Shown here in pieces: positions 26,455 to 33,498 of a stretch of DNA of 64,000 bases. Source of the stretch: Pseudomonas paracarnis (GTDB lineage Bacteria > Pseudomonadota > Gammaproteobacteria > Pseudomonadales > Pseudomonadaceae). The position numbers were made by a program, and so were the translations under genes. The stretch covers positions 310,001 through 374,000 of the forward strand of contig NZ_CAJFCN010000003.1 of the NCBI RefSeq assembly GCF_904063055.1, in the 5' to 3' direction. The notes beneath the pieces were generated by a model. The model worked only from the letters and a program-made list of their open reading frames with translations, ran no database searches and was not told where the DNA came from. The first letter of the stretch is position 1. Every line of letters begins with the position of its first letter.

Positions 26455-28097
26455 GCGGGTTGCTCCGCCCAACGCACGTAGCAGACGGTGACCGGCATCT
26501 GGTACTCGCCGCAGAACGCCAGCCAACGCAACTGGTTGTCTTGCAGGCGGTCGCCGGGCCCCTTGACCTCGATCATGCGATAGGTGTTTTGCGCCGGCCA
26601 GAACTGGATGAGGTCCGGCATCCCGGCCCGGTTGGCACGGATATCCTGCAACAGGCGCGTGAACCAATGGCGCAAATGCTCGGCGGGCAGGCAGGCCAGG
26701 GCTTGCTCCAGCAGGTCTTCGCTCAGCAGGTTCCAGAACACAAAGGGCGACTGGATGCCCCATTTATCCACGTAGCGTTGGCGGATGCTTGCCTTGTAGC
26801 GACCGTCCTTCAATTGCGCAAAGCACGCGGCAAACAAGGCTTCTCGGCGTTGATAAAAGTCCTCGCTGTGCAGGTCCGCCGGCCCGCGCTGGAACGGGTG
26901 GAAGAACGCCCCCGGCAGCGGCGCAAAAATCGCCTCCCAGCACAGCAAGCCAAACAGCGAATTGATCAGGCCATTCTCGACGTAATGCACCGGTGCATCC
27001 GGTTCGCTCAAGTGCGCCAGCACACAGGATTCCACCGACAGCAGCGGTTCCTGCACCAGCGAAAGGTCCAGGCGTGCCACCGCTTGGGGCTTGGCCCTGG
27101 GCAGCGCCGGCCCGCCGAGTTTGCGCCGCAGGCGCGGCACTACGCGAAGCAGGTGTTGGTGTTCCGCTGCGCTGTGTGGCGCCTGTTGCGCCTCGGTCGC
27201 CAGGGCCATGGCTTGGGCGTAATCCTCCTGACGTTCCAGTACGCGGATCAGCCGCGCTCGCGCGCCGGGATGAGTGCAATTGCGGTAGATCTGTTCGGCC
27301 AGTGCCAGCTCGGCGCACCGTTCGCAATACTGGCCGATCTGGAACAGCAGCTTGGCACGACGCTTTTCCAGCCACGGGTTGTCGGTACACAACGTGGCGA
27401 CCTGCGCCAACACCGTATCCAGTGCCTCACCGGCTTCAAAGGCTTGCTGGCACTGGTGCAGGAATAAAAACCCATGCACGTCGTCACGGCTGCGTAAACC
27501 ACGAGACTCGGCGCAGAACTCGACTTTTTCATAGGTATAGATGCCCAGATCTGCCAACACGAATTCCGACCAGTCCTGGTGCAGGTTGCCGAAGAACATC
27601 AGGCGCAGGCGATCACACAACTCCATCACTGTCAGGCTATACAGCACATCGTCCACGTCGGGACACCACTGGGTAAAGCTGCGCGGTTCGGTAAATTGCG
27701 CCGCCAAGGGTTCAAGCCAGTCGGCCTTGTTGCCCTTGGGTTGGTCGATCCAGGGCCTGAAGGCGCCGAGCAATTCACTTTTTTGCAGCAGGGCGAACAG
27801 GGTGGCAAACGGCAGCGGGCTTTGATCCTCCACCCACCCCAACTCACGCAGTGGCCCCGCCGCCGCATGAGGGCAACCGATTTCCAGGTAATGGAGCTTG
27901 GTGGCGCGAAAATGCACGCCCTTGCGCATCACCATCCGCACCAACAACGCCTGGGACGCCAGAGGCAACCTGTCAAATTGCTGAATGAAATGCTGTTCGT
28001 GCGCATCGAGCAAATCGGCATAGCGCTGCCCCAACCAAACCAGCACTTGGCGGAAGTTATGCAGGTAATACAAGGGGTCTTCGAGGGGGTTGGCCAT
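26451..28097 (-). CDS. FAN1-type structure-specific nuclease (VRR-NUC)
   Basis: 548 residues from the ATG at 28097. The catalytic VRR-NUC domain is at the C-terminus: GMPDLIQFWP and MIEVKGPGDRLQDNQLRWLA give the PD...EVK...Q set. Upstream are the SAP-like region (ALLVRMVMRKGVHFRATKL) and helical TPR-like segments. P. aeruginosa FAN1 has the same layout and cuts 5' flaps and crosslinked DNA. Eukaryotic FAN1 also carries a UBZ finger, absent here as in other bacterial forms. It is the first gene of a coupled pair with the helicase. Confidence 0.88.
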   Translation of the reverse strand: MANPLEDPLYYLHNFRQVLVWLGQRYADLLDAHEQHFIQQFDRLPLASQALLVRMVMRKGVHFRATKLHYLEIGCPHAAAGPLRELGWVEDQSPLPFATLFALLQKSELLGAFRPWIDQPKGNKADWLEPLAAQFTEPRSFTQWCPDVDDVLYSLTVMELCDRLRLMFFGNLHQDWSEFVLADLGIYTYEKVEFCAESRGLRSRDDVHGFLFLHQCQQAFEAGEALDTVLAQVATLCTDNPWLEKRRAKLLFQIGQYCERCAELALAEQIYRNCTHPGARARLIRVLERQEDYAQAMALATEAQQAPHSAAEHQHLLRVVPRLRRKLGGPALPRAKPQAVARLDLSLVQEPLLSVESCVLAHLSEPDAPVHYVENGLINSLFGLLCWEAIFAPLPGAFFHPFQRGPADLHSEDFYQRREALFAACFAQLKDGRYKASIRQRYVDKWGIQSPFVFWNLLSEDLLEQALACLPAEHLRHWFTRLLQDIRANRAGMPDLIQFWPAQNTYRMIEVKGPGDRLQDNQLRWLAFCGEYQMPVTVCYVRWAEQPA

Positions 28098-28286
28098 GGC
28101 GCAGAGCAATCAAATACTGGTTATGCATACAGAGTGCCGGGGCAAAGCGGTTGTTGCAATCAGTAATAGATAAATGGCGCCTGCAACTTTTTGCAAAAAA
28201 ACAATCTGATGAGGGGGTTGATCAAGTAATATTTATGGCCGCGCAGCCAGACGCTGCGGGACTTTTCAGGGTTAAAGGTAAGGGTT

Positions 28287-28511
28287 ATGAACATGAAGAA
28301 TTTGGGTCTGCCACTGGTTGCACTCACTTTTCTGGTATTGGCCGGTTGCTCCACGCAAACCGTGGTGACCTTGCAGAACGGCACGCAGTATTTGACCAAG
28401 GACACGCCCAACGCCAAGACCGCCGACGGCTTCTACGAGTTCACCGATATTGCCGGCAAGCGTATTCGTATCAAGGCCGATGATGTGGCCACGGTGCGTA
28501 AGGAAAAGTGA
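28287..28511 (+). CDS. YgdI/YgdR-type small lipoprotein
   Basis: 74 residues. A signal peptide ends in a lipobox, LAGCSTQT, with Cys22 as lipidation site. The rest (VVTLQNGTQYLTKDTPNAKT, then GKRIRIKADDVATVRKEK) is the small SH3-like fold of the YgdI/YgdR family. It is exported and probably anchored to the outer membrane. The ATG at 28287 follows AAAGGTAAGG; a second ATG two codons on is possible. Function unknown. Confidence 0.85.
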   Translation: MNMKNLGLPLVALTFLVLAGCSTQTVVTLQNGTQYLTKDTPNAKTADGFYEFTDIAGKRIRIKADDVATVRKEK

Positions 28512-28534
28512 TCTTCTAGCAACACCCCATCAAA

Positions 28535-28623
28535 TGTGGGAGCTGGCTTGCCTGCGATAGCGATTTGTCAGTCACCGCATGGCTGTCTTGACCGCCGCCA
28601 TCGCAGGCAAGCCAGCTCCCACA
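28535..28623. repeat. REPIN (TGTGGGAGCTGGC type) between convergent genes
   Basis: TGTGGGAGCTGGCTTGCCTG and its perfect inverse at 28601-28623 flank about 45 bases. It lies between the lipoprotein stop and the lipA stop (ten bases away) and may act as a terminator for both. Confidence 0.9.
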
Positions 28624-28632
28624 CCGAATACG

Positions 28633-30057
28633 TTAGCTGATGACTATCCCCTCCCCCGACAGACTGCTCACACCCACCAGCGTCACCGAATCCGTACCAA
28701 AGCTAATGACGGTATCCGCGCCCACCACCTTGACGTGGTCGCGGTAATCGGTGCTGCCCGCCACGTCGTTGAACACCAGCTTGTCCGTCGTCTGGTAGCC
28801 AATCACCCGGTCATTGCCAAACTGCCCGCTAAACAAAAACGTGTTATGCCCGCTGCTGTCACGGATGGTGTCATTGCCCTTGCCACCTTCGATAAAGTCC
28901 GCGCCCCTGCCGCCTTTGATCAAGTCGTCGCCGTCACTGCCAATGATGAAGGTATTGCCCTTGTGCGCCTCGGCATTGCGGTTGAGGTCTTGCACCCAGG
29001 TGGTGGCCCGTGCCGGATCGGACAGGCTGGCGACGATCACCGTCGAGTCGCGGGTCATCTGTTCGTAGAAGCCCGAGTCGAGGATGCGGGTCATGCCGTC
29101 GCCGTAACCGGTGGGCAAGTGCGAGACCCAGGTGGGCAGGTTGAGGATGGAAAATGGCAGCAGGTTCCACAGGGATGAAGCGTAGTGGTCGTTGAAGCTG
29201 ACGATGTTGTCGGTGCTCGACTCGTGGGGCTTGTCGTGCACGCCCAGGGACGACAGGTTGAATGACGAGCCATCCAGGGCGCGGAACACCGGGTCGTTTT
29301 CATAGCCGACGTTAAGCACCTTGTCGCCGGCGCTCTGGGTCGGCGATGCGTAGGCCACGTAGTTGGAGTCCTTATAGAACCCCGACCAGCTGTTGTCGCT
29401 CAAGTCGGCCATGCTGTTGACCGCGAGGCCCCCAAGGCTGTGGCCGCTGACCACCACGTCATTGCCGCCCAAGCCCTGGGCACTGGCGTAGTCCGCCACG
29501 TTTTTGAGCAAGCCGCCAAAGGCTTCGCCCGCGTAGTTCTTGGCATAGTCCTTGGGCCCGAAGGCGGCGAGCAGGTCGCTGATCACATCGCCGATGGAGT
29601 CGGTGATCACACTTTCCCGAGGCCCCGAAGTGCCGCGAAAACTGATGCCGAGCTCCAGCAGCTTGCCCGCGTCATCGTACTTGCCCAGCACCTCGGCCTG
29701 CGCCGTGCCGTAGCCGAATTTTTCGCCAAAGAAGGTGCCGCGTTCATCAACCTTGCCGCTGTAGCCCAGGGTACTGGCGCTGATAGGCTTCCAGCCGGCT
29801 GCTTGCACCGCCTCCAGGGCGGCTTTTTCCGAGTCGGGGTTCCAGGGGATGCCGGGGATGACCCCTTGGGCATTGCTGCCGCCAATCAGCGCGCTGACCA
29901 GGGTGGCAGGCAAGCCCAGCCCGAGGCCGTTGTTCTGGTAACCGACGGCAAAGCCGTTATCCAGGTTGTGGTAGGAATACAGCGTGATCGCCATGGCATC
30001 GGCGAACAACGCCTTGGAGTCCTCGGTACCGAGGTTTTTATAGTCAAAGATACCCAT
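28633..30057 (-). CDS. lipA: Secreted family I.3 lipase (LipA/TliA)
   Basis: 474 residues, no N-terminal signal. The nucleophile is Ser207 in VVVSGHSLGG; Asp near 255 and His near 313 (FNDHYASS) complete the triad of the family. The C-terminus has calcium-binding RTX repeats (GSDGDDLIKGGRGADFIEGG, KGNDTIRD) and ends DSVTLVGVSSLSGEGIVIS, the uncleaved type I secretion signal. It hydrolyses milk and other triglycerides outside the cell and should leave through AprDEF. The ATG at 30057 follows AGAGG. It is the last gene of the protease-lipase locus. Confidence 0.95.
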   Translation of the reverse strand: MGIFDYKNLGTEDSKALFADAMAITLYSYHNLDNGFAVGYQNNGLGLGLPATLVSALIGGSNAQGVIPGIPWNPDSEKAALEAVQAAGWKPISASTLGYSGKVDERGTFFGEKFGYGTAQAEVLGKYDDAGKLLELGISFRGTSGPRESVITDSIGDVISDLLAAFGPKDYAKNYAGEAFGGLLKNVADYASAQGLGGNDVVVSGHSLGGLAVNSMADLSDNSWSGFYKDSNYVAYASPTQSAGDKVLNVGYENDPVFRALDGSSFNLSSLGVHDKPHESSTDNIVSFNDHYASSLWNLLPFSILNLPTWVSHLPTGYGDGMTRILDSGFYEQMTRDSTVIVASLSDPARATTWVQDLNRNAEAHKGNTFIIGSDGDDLIKGGRGADFIEGGKGNDTIRDSSGHNTFLFSGQFGNDRVIGYQTTDKLVFNDVAGSTDYRDHVKVVGADTVISFGTDSVTLVGVSSLSGEGIVIS

Positions 30058-30120
30058 TGGTAGTGCCTCTCTGTTGTTGGATTTGTAGAGAAAGCCAAAA
30101 CACCTGTTATCCGTTACCAC

Positions 30121-30169
30121 CTGTAGGAGCGAGCTTGTGTGGCGAGGCAGCTTGCTCCCTCGCCACAAC
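30121..30169. repeat. Hybrid REP between prtB and lipA
   Basis: A truncated TGTAGGAGCGAGCTTG half-REP runs directly into a complete REP of another class (TGTGGCGAGGCAGC ... CTCCCTCGCCACA). This looks like insertion of one REP into another. The hairpin may reduce readthrough into lipA. Confidence 0.7.
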
Positions 30170-30185
30170 CCACTGCATCTGGCCT

Positions 30186-33100
30186 TTAGAACGCCCAGTC
30201 CAGGCTCAAGCCGACGCCGTGCACCTTCTCCTTGCTGGCCAGCAGGCCGTTGTAATCGAAGTTCACCCGCGCATCCTTGCTCAATGCCAGGCTGACCCGT
30301 GCTCCGACCAACGCGGCATCGCGCACCATTGGCGCACTTTCCACCGTGAACGACGGGCCGCCCGAGGCAAACGCCAGGTGCTGCTCCGAATCGGTGCTGC
30401 TCAGGTTGTGCTGCCAGCCCAGGGTGCCGGAGACTTCCAGTTGCTGATGGTCGTTGATATTGAAGGTCTTCAAGGCACGCATACCCAGGGTGCTGAGCAC
30501 CAGGTCACGGCTGTCGTCGCCACTTCTCAGCGCGGCGGCGTCGCCCTTCTCTTTGAAGCTGTCAGTGTCCAGGTGCACGTAGGCCAGATTGGCGAACGGC
30601 TCCAGGGCCAGCGGTTGCAGGTTGATACGGTACGCCGCCTCCGTGAATACCTGGGTGCTGTGGGCATCGACCTTGGCTTTTTGCTTGCCGCTGACGTCGC
30701 CGTATTGCAGGTCGCGTTTGACATCGGCGCGGTGCCAGCTGTAGGTCGCGCCGCCACTCAGGCGCCAGGCGCCGATTTCATGCCCGGCATAGGCGCCGAA
30801 ATGATAGCTGTCGACCGAGGCGCGGCTGTGGGTGCCGCTGCCCATGTTCAGCGACGTGTCGCTGTAGCCGGCCACCAGGCCGATGCGTGTGGCCTCATCG
30901 AGGGCGCCGTCCACACCGGCGAGCATGCCGCCGATAGAGGTGGTGTAGCCCGCCGTGTCGTTGCGGCTGTCGGTCTTGCCCCATGCACCCAGTGCCTTGA
31001 CCCACACGTTGCCACGGCTGTCGATGGCTTGGCTGGTAGCGCCCATCTCGCCATTGCGCAGGCGTTCGCCCACCGCTTCGCGTACGTAGCGGCTGTCATT
31101 GACCAGTGCGGTTTCCAGCGCCGGGTATACCTCCCCGCTCAGTTGCTGGAACGCGCCTTGAGCCGAAGCGGCGGTGGGTGCCAGCAGCAAGCTTTCATAC
31201 ACGCCATTGCCTGCGCCCAATTGCTCGGCGGCGGCGGCCACGGCGCGCTGGTTCGGCGTAGCCGCCACGCTGGCGAAGCTGTTAGTGCGTGCCACATCCA
31301 GCTGCACACCGTTGGCGGCGTAGTTCAAGGTGCCGCCGACAAACAGGTAATTGGGCACCACTGCCGCGAAGCTACCGGTGACGCCGCCTGCCGCTTGCAG
31401 GATGTTGTACTGACGGCCGATCAGGCTTTGGGCCTGGGTGGCGCTCAGCAAGGTCGGGCTGTTTTCCAGGGCAAGAGTCACGGTGCCGCCGTTGAGGGTG
31501 GCCGTGCCGCCGGCGACGATGCGATCGCTGCTGGTGGGCGACAGTTCTACCGCGTAGGTCGAACCCGGTTCAAAGTTGACGTTGCCCGCCACGTTCAAGG
31601 TGCCGATGGAATTGCCCGGCGCCACGGTGCCGCCGCTTTTCGCGCTCAGCGAACCGATACGCCCCGAACCACCGACCACACCGCTCTGGCTGACGGTAAC
31701 GTCGGAGGTGACCGAACCGTTGATTGCCAGCAAGCCCTGGTTGACCAGCGTCGGCCCGCTGTAAGTATTGGCGCCGGTGAGCACCAAGGTACCGATGCCT
31801 TGCTTGGTCAGGCCGCCATGGCCCGAGATGTCGTTGCTCCACACATCCCGCCCGCAGTGCAGGTCATCGCACACACGCTGGGTGGGTTTGCCGGCATCCA
31901 CCACCGCGCCGACACCCGGCAGGTCCGCGACGAACTGGCCGCTGCCGTAGGCGCCGTCGATACGGAACTCGGCCGGGATATCCTCAGCGGTGATAAACAT
32001 CCCGGGGCCGTTGACCGCCTTGCCCAGGTTGATCATGCCCCAGCCATACAGCGAATCGATGCCCGGCGCGCCGAGGTCGGTGGCGGTGGTCTTGAGCACG
32101 GTGGAGATCTGGTCGCCGCTCATGTATTGGAAGCGCTCCATCAGCACCGCTGCGGCGCCTGCCACGTGAGGTGCGGCCATGGAGGTGCCATTTTTGTTGG
32201 CCCAGTCGGTGGTGAGGTTGCTCAGGTCGGTACCGTTGATGATCGAACTGTAGATCTTGGTGCCGGGTGCCGACACGCAAAAGCTCGCCGCATAGCCACA
32301 ACGCGAGGAGAAAGTACTGATCACATACGGATCGGGGCTTGCGGTATTCGGGTTCTGCTGGAGGGCCGCGACGGACAGCCAGTTAGGCGCGATCTCTGGC
32401 ACAAAATACGCAAGGCCGGAAATCGCATCCGGGTTGTTGAGGTTGTAGTCATTGCCTGCAGCAAAGATGGTCAGCACACCGCTGCGGGCCGCGTCGATGG
32501 CGCCTTGGTACGCGCCACCTGCTAGGGTGCCAAGGATCGGCCTGATGGTATTGAACTGCGCCTGGGCTTCGTTGACGGTGAAATTGGGGAACGCCGGATC
32601 GCGGCCGCCCTTGGCGTACTGATCACCGATGCCGATGCCCCAGCTGTTGTTGATGATACGCGCGCCACTGGCGACCAGCCCATCCCAGCCGGCCTTGTAC
32701 ACGGCGCCGTCGTTGCCGAGGATGATCCCGTCTTCCGGGCCCGGGTCACCGTTTTCGGCGGTGAGGATTTGTGCGTTGAATGCCACGCCGTGCATCGGCC
32801 CGCCATCGCGGTTACCGGCCGCAATGCCGCCGACATGGGTGCCGTGGTTACCCAGCTTGCCGTTGGAGTCCTTGGACGGCGTGCCGTCGTAGCGGAACGC
32901 GTCGCCGGCCTTCACTGGGATATACGGGTCGGTGTATTGGCGAATGCCCTCGGTGACAATCGTCACCACCTTGTCGGGGCTGGCAAACTCCGGGTGCTGG
33001 GCGTACACCGGCTGGTCGAAGATCCCCAGCTTGACGCCCTTGCCGGTATAGCCAGCCGCATAGGCGGTGTCGGCGTGCACGGCGCCCAGGCCCCAGTCGG

Positions 33101-33293
33101 CCTTGAACTCATTGCTGCGCCAGCTGGCGGCGTCGCCCAGTTTGCCGGTTTCCACATAGGGTGCAGCCTGGGCGGTCCCCAGGCTTGCCAGGCAACACAG
33201 CAACGCGCCGTATGGCACGCAGCTCAGCGCCTTGAGCGGATAGCCCGGGCCTGTGTGGATGGCGGTAGTTAACCCTGACTTGCGTTTTTTCAC
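30186..33293 (-). CDS. prtB: Autotransporter serine protease PrtB
   Basis: 1035 residues from the GTG at 33293, which has AAGGAAGG upstream. A long signal peptide ends near AQAAP (44). The S8 protease domain has Asp93 (LGIFDQPVY), His150 (GNHGTHVGGIAAG) and Ser371 (NGTSMAAPHVAGA). A passenger-repeat segment follows (GTLVLTGANTYSGPTLVNQG) and a C-terminal beta-barrel of about 280 residues ending in Phe (LSLDWAF). The catalytic Asp context DQPV departs from the usual D-S/T-G. It is paralogous with PrtA, most strongly in the stalk and barrel. Confidence 0.92.
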   Translation of the reverse strand: MKKRKSGLTTAIHTGPGYPLKALSCVPYGALLCCLASLGTAQAAPYVETGKLGDAASWRSNEFKADWGLGAVHADTAYAAGYTGKGVKLGIFDQPVYAQHPEFASPDKVVTIVTEGIRQYTDPYIPVKAGDAFRYDGTPSKDSNGKLGNHGTHVGGIAAGNRDGGPMHGVAFNAQILTAENGDPGPEDGIILGNDGAVYKAGWDGLVASGARIINNSWGIGIGDQYAKGGRDPAFPNFTVNEAQAQFNTIRPILGTLAGGAYQGAIDAARSGVLTIFAAGNDYNLNNPDAISGLAYFVPEIAPNWLSVAALQQNPNTASPDPYVISTFSSRCGYAASFCVSAPGTKIYSSIINGTDLSNLTTDWANKNGTSMAAPHVAGAAAVLMERFQYMSGDQISTVLKTTATDLGAPGIDSLYGWGMINLGKAVNGPGMFITAEDIPAEFRIDGAYGSGQFVADLPGVGAVVDAGKPTQRVCDDLHCGRDVWSNDISGHGGLTKQGIGTLVLTGANTYSGPTLVNQGLLAINGSVTSDVTVSQSGVVGGSGRIGSLSAKSGGTVAPGNSIGTLNVAGNVNFEPGSTYAVELSPTSSDRIVAGGTATLNGGTVTLALENSPTLLSATQAQSLIGRQYNILQAAGGVTGSFAAVVPNYLFVGGTLNYAANGVQLDVARTNSFASVAATPNQRAVAAAAEQLGAGNGVYESLLLAPTAASAQGAFQQLSGEVYPALETALVNDSRYVREAVGERLRNGEMGATSQAIDSRGNVWVKALGAWGKTDSRNDTAGYTTSIGGMLAGVDGALDEATRIGLVAGYSDTSLNMGSGTHSRASVDSYHFGAYAGHEIGAWRLSGGATYSWHRADVKRDLQYGDVSGKQKAKVDAHSTQVFTEAAYRINLQPLALEPFANLAYVHLDTDSFKEKGDAAALRSGDDSRDLVLSTLGMRALKTFNINDHQQLEVSGTLGWQHNLSSTDSEQHLAFASGGPSFTVESAPMVRDAALVGARVSLALSKDARVNFDYNGLLASKEKVHGVGLSLDWAF

Positions 33294-33354
33294 GGTGACC
33301 TTCCTTAGTTTTCTTATTGCACGTGTGTAAATCACTTTCTCCAGAACGCCGCCG

Positions 33355-33485
33355 CTGATCGTTCCCACGCTCCGCGTGGGAATGCGGCCCCGGACGCTCT
33401 GCGTCCCAAAGCGTGACGCGGAGCGTCACAGGAGGCGTTACCACGCGGAGCGTGGGAACGATCAGCGGAGCGTGGGAACGATCAG
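33355..33485. repeat. Inverted-repeat element of a second class between prtA and prtB
   Basis: CTGATCGTTCCCACGCTCCG at the left is inverted at 33446-33465; a partial direct copy (CGGAGCGTGGGAACGATCAG) follows at once. Internal copies of the ACGCTC/GAGCGT motif add further hairpins (GTGACGCGGAGCGTCAC). The sequence differs from the REP classes elsewhere in the window. It occupies most of the 205-base prtA-prtB gap. Confidence 0.85.
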
Positions 33486-33498
33486 GTTCGCGGTGTCT

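Noticed and set aside
26455..26763. N-terminal extension of the helicase into the FAN1 gene
   Set aside because: The extension lies inside the conserved VRR-NUC coding region in another frame; a TTG or GTG start at the gene junction fits better.
30057..32525. Very long plus-strand frame opposite prtB
   Set aside because: A by-product of high GC and codon bias in prtB; composition is Gln/Ala/Gly-rich without domains, and prtB is unmistakable. Similar antisense frames opposite aprA, prtA and the ATP-grasp gene were rejected for the same reason.
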